DNA of 32,875 nt from Porphyromonadaceae bacterium UBA4262 (lineage in GTDB: Bacteria; Bacteroidota; Bacteroidia; Bacteroidales; Muribaculaceae). The notes beneath the pieces were generated by a model, which worked only from the letters and a program-made list of their open reading frames with translations, was not told the origin of the DNA and did no database searches. Below are positions 1 to 7,452 of the stretch, one piece after another. The stretch is taken from the NCBI GenBank assembly GCA_002396085.1, contig DGWI01000001.1, positions 234-33,108 of the forward strand. The letters run 5' to 3'. Position numbers and translations under genes: made by a program. Positions within the stretch are counted from its first letter, which is position 1, and each line of letters opens with the position of its first letter.

Positions 1-830
1 AAGATGATAGGCATCACATTGGCTGCATTCACCTTCAGGGGAATGTACTGGCGTGCGCCACCATACTGCTTGTTGCCCACGATGCGCTTAGCATACTGCA
101 CAGGCACCTTGCGAGTACCCTGAGTCAGCATAACTGCACCTGCTGTGATAGCAAACAGGACGATGATCTCGACCAGGAACATGACCAGACCACCCTGAGC
201 GGTGCTCAGACGGCTGGTGAACTCCTGTGCCGTGGCTCCCGGCAGACGTGCGATGATACCCACGAGGATAATCATCGAGATTCCGTTACCAATGCCCTTG
301 TCGGTAATCTTCTCACCGAGCCACATGATGAACATGGCACCTGCGGTAAGGACAATCGACAAGTAGAACATCATCCAGCCACCGATATGAGCATGTCCGC
401 CTGCAGCATTGACCTGATACTGGAGATTGACCAGATAGGCAGGAGCCTGCACAAGCAGGATAGCCACGGTGAGGTAGCGTGTGTACTGGTTGAGCTTCAT
501 GCGGCCGCTCTCACCCTCGCGCTGCATCTTCTGGAAACTGGGCAAAACCATGCCGAGCAACTGAATGACGATAGACGCGGTGATGTAGGGCATGATACCC
601 AACGCGAAGATTGAAGCTTGCGAGAATGCACCACCCGAGAACATGTCGAGCAGCTGCATCAAGCCACTGTCAGTGAAACTGCGCATGGCCTCCAGATCCT
701 GGGGGCTGATGCCTGGCAACACGATGAAACATCCCAGACGATAAACCAGGATGAACAGGAACGTGATGGTCAGACGACGACGCAGGTCCTCAATCTTCCA
801 GATGTTCTTGATTGTTTGAATGAGTTTCAT
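1..830 (-). CDS. secY: Protein translocase subunit SecY (3' part cut by window edge)
   Basis: SecY forms the channel of the SecYEG translocon in the inner membrane. The reading frame starts at the ATG whose complement is at 828-830 (protein begins MKLIQTIKNIWKIEDL) and stays open to base 1, giving about 276 of an expected 440 or so residues. Visible SecY features are a basic N-terminus, a first membrane segment ending near VLPGI, the plug/TM2 region with FSQASIFALGIMPYITAS, and the loop QREGESGRMKLNQYTRYLT. It starts 9 bases after the rplO stop, the usual place at the end of the spc gene order. The start, strand and frame are clear; only the C-terminal half is missing. Confidence 0.97.
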   Translation of the reverse strand, partial: MKLIQTIKNIWKIEDLRRRLTITFLFILVYRLGCFIVLPGISPQDLEAMRSFTDSGLMQLLDMFSGGAFSQASIFALGIMPYITASIVIQLLGMVLPSFQKMQREGESGRMKLNQYTRYLTVAILLVQAPAYLVNLQYQVNAAGGHAHIGGWMMFYLSIVLTAGAMFIMWLGEKITDKGIGNGISMIILVGIIARLPGATAQEFTSRLSTAQGGLVMFLVEIIVLFAITAGAVMLTQGTRKVPVQYAKRIVGNKQYGGARQYIPLKVNAANVMPII

Positions 831-839
831 CTGTTATTC

Positions 840-1286
840 TTAAGCTTTAGTGATTGCACCACCAGCCGAAGTGATAGCCTCTTCAGCCTTCTTTGAGAAA
901 GCGTTGGCCTCAACATCGATCTTGCGGGTCAAAGAACCGACACCAAGAATCTTGACCAACTGACGCTTGCGCACCAGTCCTGCCTGAACGAGGTCAGCAA
1001 CTGTAATCTTGTCGAGATTGTTCTTCTGAGCAAGTTCCTCGAGCGTGGCAATATTGATTGCCTTGTATTCGACGCGATTGATGTTCTTAAAGCCAAACTT
1101 GGGCAGACGGCGCTGCAGCGGCATCTGGCCACCCTCGAAACCTACCTTCTGTTTGTAGCCCGAGCGCGACTTTGCACCCTTGTGACCACGAGTCGATGTG
1201 CCACCCTTTCCCGAACCGGGACCACGGCCAATGCGACGTTTCTTCTTGTTAGAACCAACAGCGGGTTGTAAATTATGTAATTCCAT
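840..1286 (-). CDS. rplO: 50S ribosomal protein L15 (uL15)
   Basis: L15 is a late-assembling 23S rRNA-binding protein of the large subunit. The 148-residue product has the family's Gly/Arg/Lys-rich N-terminal extension (RRIGRGPGSGKGGTSTRGHKG) and the globular C-terminal part with VKILGVGSLTRKI. I chose the start at MELHNLQPAVGS because it matches the family N-terminus; the frame is open 23 codons further upstream, but that stretch overlaps the end of rpmD and looks unlike L15. It lies between rpmD and secY as in the spc operon. Confidence 0.97.
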   Translation of the reverse strand: MELHNLQPAVGSNKKKRRIGRGPGSGKGGTSTRGHKGAKSRSGYKQKVGFEGGQMPLQRRLPKFGFKNINRVEYKAINIATLEELAQKNNLDKITVADLVQAGLVRKRQLVKILGVGSLTRKIDVEANAFSKKAEEAITSAGGAITKA

Positions 1287-1311
1287 TTTGTTTCTTGAGA
1301 TTAAAAAATTA

Positions 1312-1497
1312 TCACTCGTCGACCTTGGTAACGACCACCAGGTGGCGAACAGCATTAACCATACCCATCACATCAGGTGTGTCCTCAAGGACAACGTGAT
1401 GATTGAGTTTGCGCAGACCCAGTGCGTCGAGCGTACGTTTCTGGCGCTCGGGACGGCCGATGCGACTTTTCACTTGCTTGATTTGAATCTTAGCCAT
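1312..1497 (-). CDS. rpmD: 50S ribosomal protein L30 (uL30)
   Basis: This is a small large-subunit protein of 61 residues, the normal bacterial length. It begins MAKIQIKQVKSRIGRPERQK and contains the conserved stretch TLDALGLRKLNHHVVLEDTP followed by a short helix and strand ending VVTKVDE. It sits 15 bases after rpsE and before rplO, which is the usual rpsE-rpmD-rplO order. It is absent from some bacterial lineages, so its presence here is worth recording. Confidence 0.96.
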   Translation of the reverse strand: MAKIQIKQVKSRIGRPERQKRTLDALGLRKLNHHVVLEDTPDVMGMVNAVRHLVVVTKVDE

Positions 1498-1512
1498 AGT
1501 CTAGGAACTGAT

Positions 1513-2028
1513 TTAACCGTTAAACACTTTGTCGAGGGTGACACCACGATAGTGGGCCACGGTCTGCGGGCTGCGCATCTCGTCCAGGGCCTTGATTGTG
1601 GCCTTGACCAAGTTGTGGGGGTTAGACGAACCCTTCGACTTACAGATGACATCGGTAACACCGATGCTCTCAAACACGGCACGCATAGCACCACCAGCCT
1701 TCACACCTGTACCAGGGGTAGCGGGCTTCATGATCACGCGCGAACCGCCATACTTGGCAACCTGCTCGTGAGGAATGGTACCGTTGTGCACGGGAACCTT
1801 GATGAGGTTCTTCTTGGCCATCTCAGTACCCTTGGTAATGGCAGCAGTGACCTCGTTGGCTTTACCCAGTCCGTAACCGATGATGCCGTTGCCGTCACCG
1901 ACGACGACGATAGCTGCGAAGGTGAACGTGCGTCCACCCTTGGTGACCTTGGTCGTGCGGTTGATGGCGACGAGACGATCCTTCAGTTCGATATCGCTAG
2001 TCTTAACTCTGTTATTCTTCTTAACCAT
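1513..2028 (-). CDS. rpsE: 30S ribosomal protein S5 (uS5)
   Basis: S5 helps set decoding fidelity and lies at the mRNA entry side of the small subunit. The product has 171 residues. The N-terminal double-stranded RNA-binding-like domain includes LVAINRTTKVTKGGRTFTF and the glycine-rich GNGIIGYGLGKANEVTAAI; the C-terminal domain includes GTGVKAGGAMRAVFESIGV and KSKGSSNPHNLVKAT. The ATG start gives a family-typical N-terminus. It follows rplR by 6 bases, so the two are probably translationally linked. Confidence 0.97.
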   Translation of the reverse strand: MVKKNNRVKTSDIELKDRLVAINRTTKVTKGGRTFTFAAIVVVGDGNGIIGYGLGKANEVTAAITKGTEMAKKNLIKVPVHNGTIPHEQVAKYGGSRVIMKPATPGTGVKAGGAMRAVFESIGVTDVICKSKGSSNPHNLVKATIKALDEMRSPQTVAHYRGVTLDKVFNG

Positions 2029-2034
2029 GATGTT

Positions 2035-2376
2035 TTAAAATTTAAGTCCACCTTTACGGGCACCGTCGGCCAATGATTTAACTCTACCGTGGAACAGGAA
2101 TCCGTTGCGGTCGAACACCACAGTGGTGATACCAGCCTCGATGGCCTTCTTGGCCACAGCCTCACCCACCTTCTCGGCGATCTCGCTCTTGGTTCCCTCG
2201 GTGATTCCCTTCGAGGAAGCAGAAACAAGCGTTGTACCAGCCAGGTCATCAATAACCTGGGCATAAATCTGCTTATTGCTACGGAAGACACTCAGACGGG
2301 GACGCTCGGGCGTACCACTGACGCGGCCACGGATGCGTGCCTTGATTTTCAATCTACGTTCTTTCTTTGATACCAT
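2035..2376 (-). CDS. rplR: 50S ribosomal protein L18 (uL18)
   Basis: L18 binds 5S rRNA and, with L5, docks it on the large subunit. The 113-residue product shows the family's basic N-terminus (MVSKKERRLKIKARIRGRV), the signature GTPERPRLSVFRSNKQIYAQ, and the C-terminal stretch VVFDRNGFLFHGRVKSLADGAR. Length and gene order (rplF-rplR-rpsE) are as expected. Other frames in this interval are shadows with no family match. Confidence 0.97.
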   Translation of the reverse strand: MVSKKERRLKIKARIRGRVSGTPERPRLSVFRSNKQIYAQVIDDLAGTTLVSASSKGITEGTKSEIAEKVGEAVAKKAIEAGITTVVFDRNGFLFHGRVKSLADGARKGGLKF

Positions 2377-2392
2377 GATGTGTAGTCCTTAA

Positions 2393-2947
2393 TTATTTGG
2401 CAGCAGCCGTTTTACCACTCTTACGGCGAATAATCTCGCCAACAAACTTGACACCTTTGCCCTTGTAAGGCTCGGGCTTGCGGAACGAGCGAATCTTGGC
2501 GCAAATCTGACCAAGCAGTTGCTTGTCGCACGACTCGAGTGTGATGAGCGGGTTCTTGTTGCGCTCGGTCTTAGCCTCGACTTTCACCTCGGGCGGCATC
2601 TTCAGATAGATGGCGTGCGAGTAACCGAGAGCCAGCTCCAAGACTTGACCCTGGCTGGTGGCACGGTAACCGACACCCACGATTTCCATTTCCTTCTTGA
2701 AACCAGTGCTCACACCCACAACCATGTTGTGAATCAGGGCACGGTACAGTCCGTGCTGAGCACGGTTCTCACGCTCGTCATTGGGACGCGAGACCTTGAT
2801 CTCATTGTTCTCAATCTCGACCTTGATATTAGGGTTGAGCGTCTGCTTGAGTTCACCCTTGGGACCCTTCACGGTGATGATATTGTCCTTGATATCGACA
2901 GTTACGCCGGCGGGCACTTCGATTGGCAATTTACCTATTCTTGACAT
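2393..2947 (-). CDS. rplF: 50S ribosomal protein L6 (uL6)
   Basis: L6 lies near the factor-binding centre of the large subunit. The 184-residue product starts MSRIGKLPIEVPAGVTVDI, has the duplicated L6 fold, and carries the C-terminal signature PEPYKGKGVKFVGEIIRRKSGK. The gap to rpsH is 15 bases and holds an AGGAGG sequence 8 bases before the ATG, annotated separately. That is unusual for a phylum in which Shine-Dalgarno pairing is little used. Confidence 0.97.
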   Translation of the reverse strand: MSRIGKLPIEVPAGVTVDIKDNIITVKGPKGELKQTLNPNIKVEIENNEIKVSRPNDERENRAQHGLYRALIHNMVVGVSTGFKKEMEIVGVGYRATSQGQVLELALGYSHAIYLKMPPEVKVEAKTERNKNPLITLESCDKQLLGQICAKIRSFRKPEPYKGKGVKFVGEIIRRKSGKTAAAK

Positions 2948-2955
2948 AATCTTAC

Positions 2956-2961
2956 CCTCCT
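2956..2961 (-). promoter_or_regulatory. Strong Shine-Dalgarno sequence of rplF
   Basis: On the minus strand AGGAGG ends 8 bases before the rplF ATG, a textbook distance. Most other starts in this ribosomal block have only A/T-rich upstream sequence. The site supports the chosen rplF start and may matter for regulation. Confidence 0.7.
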
Positions 2962-2962
2962 A

Positions 2963-3361
2963 TTAATAAACGTAACACAAAACCTCGCCACCAATCTTCT
3001 CGGCCTTAGCCTGCTTGTTGGTCATCACACCCTTGCTGGTGCTGATGATGGCGATACCTAAACCATTGAGCACGCGGGGCATGTCCTTGTAGCCAGTGTA
3101 CTGGCGCAGTCCGGGACGCGACACGCGCGTGAGGCACTTGATAGCGTTCACCTTGTCGACGGGGTCGTACTTGAGCGCAATCTTGATAGAGCCTGCGGGC
3201 GTACCATCCTCAACGAACTTGTAGTTCAGGATGTAGCCCTGATCGAAGAGGATCTTGGTGATCTCCTTCTTCATCTTCGAGGAAGGGATGTCAACGACAC
3301 GGTGCTGTGCCTTGATCGCATTCCTCAATCTGGTCAAATAATCTGCAATTGGATCAGTCAT
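2963..3361 (-). CDS. rpsH: 30S ribosomal protein S8 (uS8)
   Basis: S8 is a primary 16S rRNA-binding protein and, in E. coli, the translational repressor of the spc operon. The 132-residue product starts MTDPIADYLTRLRNA, the family N-terminus. The frame is open for 12 codons upstream, but those residues do not resemble S8, so the internal ATG is preferred. The C-terminal RNA-binding signature includes GLGIAIISTSKGVMTNKQA and GGEVLCYVY. A 93-base spacer, long for this block, separates it from rpsN. Confidence 0.97.
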   Translation of the reverse strand: MTDPIADYLTRLRNAIKAQHRVVDIPSSKMKKEITKILFDQGYILNYKFVEDGTPAGSIKIALKYDPVDKVNAIKCLTRVSRPGLRQYTGYKDMPRVLNGLGIAIISTSKGVMTNKQAKAEKIGGEVLCYVY

Positions 3362-3383
3362 TGTTTTTTGTTTTAAATTGATC

Positions 3384-3409
3384 CGGAAACCCGACACGGT
3401 TGGGCTCCG
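3384..3409 (-). other. Possible hairpin in the rpsN-rpsH spacer
   Basis: Within the 93-base rpsN-rpsH spacer the minus strand can pair CGGA with TCCG and, inside that, AACC with GGTT, leaving a one-sided bulge. A run of eight T residues lies upstream of it. This could be an mRNA structure in the rpsH leader, but the pairing is short and may be chance. Confidence 0.3.
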
Positions 3410-3454
3410 AACAATATTTAATACTTAAAAAAAATTGTGATTTCTAGTCTGGAT

Positions 3455-3724
3455 TTACCAACTTGCCTTCTTCACACCGGGGATGAGACCAGCCGAAGCC
3501 AGTTCACGGAAATCGATGCGCGAGATGCCAAATTGACGCATATAGCCCTTGGGACGACCGGATAACTTGCAACGGTTGTGCAGACGCACGGGCGAGGCGT
3601 TGTGGGGCAGAGCCTGCAGAGCCTCGTAGTCACCGGCTTTCTTGAGCGCGGCACGCTTGGCAGCATACTTAGCCACCAATCTTTCGCGCTTGGCCTGACG
3701 AGCCTTCATTGATTCTTTTGCCAT
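3455..3724 (-). CDS. rpsN: 30S ribosomal protein S14 (uS14), zinc-free type
   Basis: S14 is needed for late assembly of the small-subunit head. The product is 89 residues, the length of the long C-minus form. Only one cysteine is visible (in NRCKLSGRPKGYMRQFGISR) and there is no CxxC pair, so no zinc ribbon is expected. The C-terminus IDFRELASAGLIPGVKKASW is typical. It lies between rplE and rpsH in standard order. Confidence 0.97.
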   Translation of the reverse strand: MAKESMKARQAKRERLVAKYAAKRAALKKAGDYEALQALPHNASPVRLHNRCKLSGRPKGYMRQFGISRIDFRELASAGLIPGVKKASW

Positions 3725-3746
3725 ACTTGTGCTATAGTTTTAATGA

Positions 3747-4286
3747 TTACTTGTTCTTGAACGGTAGTCCAAACTCCTTGAGCAATGCATAACCTTCCTC
3801 ATCGGTGCGAGCGGTGGTGACGAACGTGATGTTCATACCAGTCATCTTCTGCACAGTGTCGATGTTAATCTCGGGGAAGATAATCTGCTCGGTCACACCG
3901 ACGGTGTAGTTTCCACGTCCGTCCAGCTTACCCTCGATACCCTTGAAGTCGCGGATACGCGGCAGGGCGATGCGGATAAATCTCTCCATGAACTCATACA
4001 TCTTGTCGCGACGCAGAGTCACGCGGGCTCCGATAGGCATCTTCTTACGAACCTTGAAGTTCGAGATATCCTTCTTCGAGAGAGTCATCACGGCCTTCTG
4101 ACCGGTGATGGTTGTCAACTCGTTGATGGCGGTGTCGATGATCTTCTTGTCCTGGGTAGCGTCGCCCAGACCCTCGTTGAGGACGATCTTGACCAAGCGG
4201 GGAATCTGCATGGGCGAGCTGTAGTTGAATTGCTTCATCAAAGCGGGAGCAATCACCTCGTCATATTGTTTTTTCAGCGTTGTCAT
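3747..4286 (-). CDS. rplE: 50S ribosomal protein L5 (uL5)
   Basis: L5 binds 5S rRNA and contacts P-site tRNA. The 179-residue product contains the signature PRLVKIVLNEGLGDATQDKK, the segment AVMTLSKKDISNFKVRKKMP, and the C-terminal GMNITFVTTARTDEEGYALL. Its ATG overlaps the rplX stop in a TAATG arrangement, so translation is probably coupled. Confidence 0.97.
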   Translation of the reverse strand: MTTLKKQYDEVIAPALMKQFNYSSPMQIPRLVKIVLNEGLGDATQDKKIIDTAINELTTITGQKAVMTLSKKDISNFKVRKKMPIGARVTLRRDKMYEFMERFIRIALPRIRDFKGIEGKLDGRGNYTVGVTEQIIFPEINIDTVQKMTGMNITFVTTARTDEEGYALLKEFGLPFKNK

Positions 4287-4600
4287 TACTTAATCTCCTC
4301 TCCTGACTTTTTAGAAATACGTACTTTCTTTCCGTCCTCCTTCACCTTGAAGCCAACACGAGTGGGCTTGCCCGACTTGGGGTCGACCACGGCGAGTTTG
4401 CACAGGGCGATGGGGGCCTCCTTCTCGATGATGCCACCCTGTGGGTGCTGAGCAGTCGGCTTGGTGCTCTTCTTGACCATGTTGATGCCCTCGACGATAG
4501 CCTTACCCTTCTTGGGGTCGATGCTCAAGACGCGACCTTTGCGTCCCTTGTCGTTACCCGAGAGGACATACACTGTGTCATTTTTCTTAATGTGTAACAT
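4286..4600 (-). CDS. rplX: 50S ribosomal protein L24 (uL24)
   Basis: L24 starts assembly of the large subunit by binding the 5' region of 23S rRNA. The 104-residue product has an N-terminal KOW motif (VYVLSGNDKGRKGRVLSIDP) and the conserved VEGINMVKKSTKP. The stop codon overlaps the rplE start by one base. About 41 bases separate it from rplN. Confidence 0.97.
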   Translation of the reverse strand: MLHIKKNDTVYVLSGNDKGRKGRVLSIDPKKGKAIVEGINMVKKSTKPTAQHPQGGIIEKEAPIALCKLAVVDPKSGKPTRVGFKVKEDGKKVRISKKSGEEIK

Positions 4601-4641
4601 GTCGTGTTATTAAGAATTTCTTGTGTTGTAAACTAGAATGA

Positions 4642-5007
4642 TTAAAGAACCTCGGGTGCAAGCGAGACAATCTTCATGTTAGTGGCACGGAGCTCACGGG
4701 CTACCGGGCCGAAGATGCGTGTACCGCGGATCTCACCGGCGTTGTTGAGCAGCACGCAAGCATTGTCATCGAAGCGGATGTACGAGCCATCAGCGCGACG
4801 GATTTCCTTCTTGGTGCGTACGACGACAGCCTTCGAGACGGTACCCTTCTTGACCTCTGACGAGGGGATGGCGTGCTTGACGGTGACGACGATGATATCG
4901 CCCACCGAGGCATAGCGGCGGCGCGTGCCACCCAGCACACGGATGCAAAGCACCTCTTTAGCGCCACTGTTGTCGGCTACTGAGAGCCTACTTTCGGTCT
5001 GTATCAT
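4642..5007 (-). CDS. rplN: 50S ribosomal protein L14 (uL14)
   Basis: L14 forms an intersubunit bridge with 16S rRNA. The 121-residue product starts MIQTESRLSVADNSGAKEVL and carries the family signature IRRADGSYIRFDDNACVLLN and the C-terminal RGTRIFGPVARELR. It is 9 bases downstream of rpsQ, as in the standard S10-spc order. Confidence 0.97.
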   Translation of the reverse strand: MIQTESRLSVADNSGAKEVLCIRVLGGTRRRYASVGDIIVVTVKHAIPSSEVKKGTVSKAVVVRTKKEIRRADGSYIRFDDNACVLLNNAGEIRGTRIFGPVARELRATNMKIVSLAPEVL

Positions 5008-5016
5008 AACGGATAA

Positions 5017-5274
5017 TTACTTAGCTTTTTCGATGATTTCAACTAATCTCCATCTCTTGGTCTTGCTCAGCGGACGAGTTTCCATCAGGCGCACGGTGTC
5101 ACCGACGTTGCATTCGTTTTTCTCGTCATGGGCGTGGTACTTCTTCGTCTTGTTGACGAACTTACCATAGATTGGGTGTTTCTCTTTCCACTTGATGGTG
5201 ACGGTGATAGTCTTGTCACCCTTGTTGCTCGAGACGACCCCAATTCTTTCTTTTCTTAGATTTCTCTTTTCCAT
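5017..5274 (-). CDS. rpsQ: 30S ribosomal protein S17 (uS17)
   Basis: S17 is a primary 16S rRNA-binding protein with an OB fold. The 85-residue product contains RKERIGVVSSNKGDKTITVT, KKYHAHDEKNECNVGDTVRL and METRPLSKTKRWRLVEII, all typical. It is 11 bases downstream of rpmC. Confidence 0.97.
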   Translation of the reverse strand: MEKRNLRKERIGVVSSNKGDKTITVTIKWKEKHPIYGKFVNKTKKYHAHDEKNECNVGDTVRLMETRPLSKTKRWRLVEIIEKAK

Positions 5275-5285
5275 TTCGGTCAGGG

Positions 5286-5483
5286 TTATTTGTTATTGAG
5301 TTCGCGTGCACGGATCTCAGTCTTGATGCGTGCGATGAGCTTACGGTCGAGTGTAATCTTTGCAGGGTTGTCGAGGGGTGCAATCTGGTGCTGGATGCGC
5401 TCCTGCACATACTCCTTCTCGGCAGCATCTAGACGGTCGAGCAACTCTTTGTCGCTCAGTTCCTTAACATTTTCTTTCTTCAT
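5286..5483 (-). CDS. rpmC: 50S ribosomal protein L29 (uL29)
   Basis: L29 sits at the peptide tunnel exit next to L23. The 65-residue product starts MKKENVKELSDKELLDRLDA, is predicted to be all helical, and has the conserved IARIKTEIRARELN near the C-terminus. Length and position between rplP and rpsQ are standard. Confidence 0.96.
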   Translation of the reverse strand: MKKENVKELSDKELLDRLDAAEKEYVQERIQHQIAPLDNPAKITLDRKLIARIKTEIRARELNNK

Positions 5484-5504
5484 AATGCTCTGTAATTGTA
5501 AAGG

Positions 5505-5936
5505 TTACACGTTCTGAGTTGGGTCATAGTCGCGACGTACGACAAACTTGGTGGTCACGGGCAACTTCTGAGCGGCGAGGCGCAGAGCCTCCTTGGCGAT
5601 GTCATAGCTCACGCCGTCAACCTCGATGAGGATGCGACCAGGGTGCACCGGTGCAACATATCCAGCCACATCACCTTTTCCCTTACCCATACGGACATCA
5701 GCCGGCTTGCGGGTGTAAGGTTTGTCAGGGAAGATGCGCAGCCACACCTGACCTTCACGGTTCATGTAGCGAGTCACAGCGACACGAGCGGCCTCGATCT
5801 GGCGAGCGGTGATCCACTTGCTCTCGAGCGTCTTGATTCCGAAGGAACCGAAGGCGAGCTGGTTGCCGCGCTTGCTGTACTGACGGGGATGTCCGTCAGA
5901 AGGTCTTCTATATCTTAATCTCTTAGGTTGTAACAT
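5505..5936 (-). CDS. rplP: 50S ribosomal protein L16 (uL16)
   Basis: L16 helps position A-site tRNA and organises the peptidyl-transferase region. The 143-residue product begins MLQPKRLRYRRPSDGHPRQY, contains FGSFGIKTLESKWITARQIE and the signature VRMGKGKGDVAGYVAPV. About 29 bases separate it from rpsC. Confidence 0.97.
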   Translation of the reverse strand: MLQPKRLRYRRPSDGHPRQYSKRGNQLAFGSFGIKTLESKWITARQIEAARVAVTRYMNREGQVWLRIFPDKPYTRKPADVRMGKGKGDVAGYVAPVHPGRILIEVDGVSYDIAKEALRLAAQKLPVTTKFVVRRDYDPTQNV

Positions 5937-5965
5937 TGTAGTTCGTTGTTAGGAATTCGTGTTGT

Positions 5966-6697
5966 TTAACGATTGTTCTTCTTGTTGCGGAAGCCACCAC
6001 GGCGCTCGCGACGCTCACCTCCACCCTGACGACGCTCGCCAGTGTTAGCGAAGTTGGGAGCCAGGTCACGCTTTCCGTAGACCTCACCACGGCAGATCCA
6101 GACCTTGACACCGATGAGACCGACCTTAGTCAAGGCGGGCACCAGTGCATAGTCGATGTCGGCGCGCAGTGTGTGCAGCGGAGTGCGGCCTTCCTTGAAC
6201 ATCTCATTACGTGCCATCTCGGCTCCATTCAGACGACCCGACACCTGCACCTTGATGCCCTCGGCACCCATGCGCATGGTCGAAGCGACAGCCATCTTCA
6301 CGGCACGGCGATAGGCAATCTTGCCCTCGATCTGGCGTGCGATGTTGGTTGCCACGATTTGTGCGTCAAGTTCAGGACGCTTCACCTCGTAGATGTTAAT
6401 CTGAACATCCTTGTCGGTGAGCTTCTTGAGTTCTTCCTTGAGTTTGTCAACATCTTGTCCACCCTTGCCGATAATGAGACCCGGACGAGCGGTGCAAATG
6501 GTGATGGTCACGAGTTTGAGCGTGCGCTCGATGACGATGCGCGACACGCTGGCCTTGGCCAGACGAACGTTAAGATACTTGCGGATCTTGGAGTCCTCGA
6601 GCAGGGTGTCTCCATAGTTGCTACCTCCAAACCAGTTGGAGTCCCAGCCGCGGATGATGCCGAGGCGGTTGCTAATCGGATTTACTTTCTGTCCCAT
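5966..6697 (-). CDS. rpsC: 30S ribosomal protein S3 (uS3)
   Basis: S3 forms part of the mRNA entry tunnel and its helicase activity. The 243-residue product starts MGQKVNPISNRLGIIRGWDS, has a KH-type RNA-binding domain with PGLIIGKGGQDVDKLKEELK, and a conserved C-terminal domain with GVKVWICRGEVYGKRD. It ends in an Arg/Gly-rich tail (RRQGGGERRERRGGFRNKK), common in this phylum though longer than in E. coli. Confidence 0.97.
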   Translation of the reverse strand: MGQKVNPISNRLGIIRGWDSNWFGGSNYGDTLLEDSKIRKYLNVRLAKASVSRIVIERTLKLVTITICTARPGLIIGKGGQDVDKLKEELKKLTDKDVQINIYEVKRPELDAQIVATNIARQIEGKIAYRRAVKMAVASTMRMGAEGIKVQVSGRLNGAEMARNEMFKEGRTPLHTLRADIDYALVPALTKVGLIGVKVWICRGEVYGKRDLAPNFANTGERRQGGGERRERRGGFRNKKNNR

Positions 6698-6705
6698 GTT
6701 ATATC

Positions 6706-7110
6706 TTAAGCGTTTTCATTGTTAATAGTGTCGACGAACAACGTCACGTGGTTCGAACGTTTGCGAATTCTGTAGCCACGTCCTTGGGGAGCCGGGCGCA
6801 AGCGCTTCAGCATCGGAGCGCAGTCCACGGTGATGGCCTTGATATAGAGCTGGCCACTTTCGGCCTTGGCCTCGTTCTTCTGCTCCCAGTTAGAGATGGC
6901 CGACTTGAGCAGTTTCTCGATGTCGGCCGCAGCGGCCTTGTTCGAGAAGTGCAGCAGACCCAGGGCCTTGAAGACCTCCACGCCGCGAACCATGTCGGCG
7001 ACGAGTCTCATCTTGCGCGGCGAACTGGGGATGTTGCGCAGTTTGGCGCAGCACACGTCCTTGCGTGCTTCCTTATGCGCCTCGGCAGACAGTTTTTTTC
7101 TTTTTCCCAT
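6706..7110 (-). CDS. rplV: 50S ribosomal protein L22 (uL22)
   Basis: L22 lines the nascent-peptide tunnel and its loop tip is a macrolide-resistance site. The 134-residue product has an N-terminal extension of about 20 basic residues (MGKRKKLSAEAHKEARKDVC) before the core that starts near PSSPRKMRLVADMVRG. The tunnel-loop region includes CAPMLKRLRPAPQGRGYRIR. The extension resembles Bacteroidota homologues as I recall them. It starts 48 bases after rpsS. Confidence 0.96.
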   Translation of the reverse strand: MGKRKKLSAEAHKEARKDVCCAKLRNIPSSPRKMRLVADMVRGVEVFKALGLLHFSNKAAAADIEKLLKSAISNWEQKNEAKAESGQLYIKAITVDCAPMLKRLRPAPQGRGYRIRKRSNHVTLFVDTINNENA

Positions 7111-7158
7111 GTTGTATTTAATTCTTCTTTAGTCAATAAAACTAATACCCCGGGCCCA

Positions 7159-7425
7159 TTACTTGTTGTTGCCGCTGTGACCACGGAAGGTGCGGGTCAG
7201 GGCGAACTCGCCCAGCTTGTGACCGACCATGTTCTCGGTGACGTAGACGGGGATGAACTTGTTACCATTGTGAACAGCGAAGGTGTGTCCAACGAAATCG
7301 GGCGAAATCATCGAAGCGCGCGACCAAGTCTTGATCACCGACTTCTTTCCGCTCTCATTCATGGCGTCAACCTTCTTCTCAAGTTTCACGCTGATGTACG
7401 GGCCTTTTTTTAATGAACGACTCAT
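7159..7425 (-). CDS. rpsS: 30S ribosomal protein S19 (uS19)
   Basis: S19 lies in the small-subunit head with S13 and contacts A-site tRNA. The 88-residue product starts MSRSLKKGPYISVKLEKKVD and contains SRASMISPDFVGHTFAVHNG and GHKLGEFALTRTFRGH. The upstream sequence has AAGGAA, a weak Shine-Dalgarno-like stretch. It follows rplB by 27 bases. Confidence 0.97.
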   Translation of the reverse strand: MSRSLKKGPYISVKLEKKVDAMNESGKKSVIKTWSRASMISPDFVGHTFAVHNGNKFIPVYVTENMVGHKLGEFALTRTFRGHSGNNK

Positions 7426-7452
7426 AGTTCCTTTTCGAAAACTTTAATCAAA

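Noticed and set aside
1287..1355. Longer rplO start giving 23 extra residues
   Set aside because: It overlaps the end of rpmD and the added residues do not resemble L15; MELHNLQPA is the expected N-terminus.
3362..3397. Longer rpsH start giving 12 extra residues
   Set aside because: The extra residues are unlike S8, while MTDPIADYLTRLRN is the family N-terminus.
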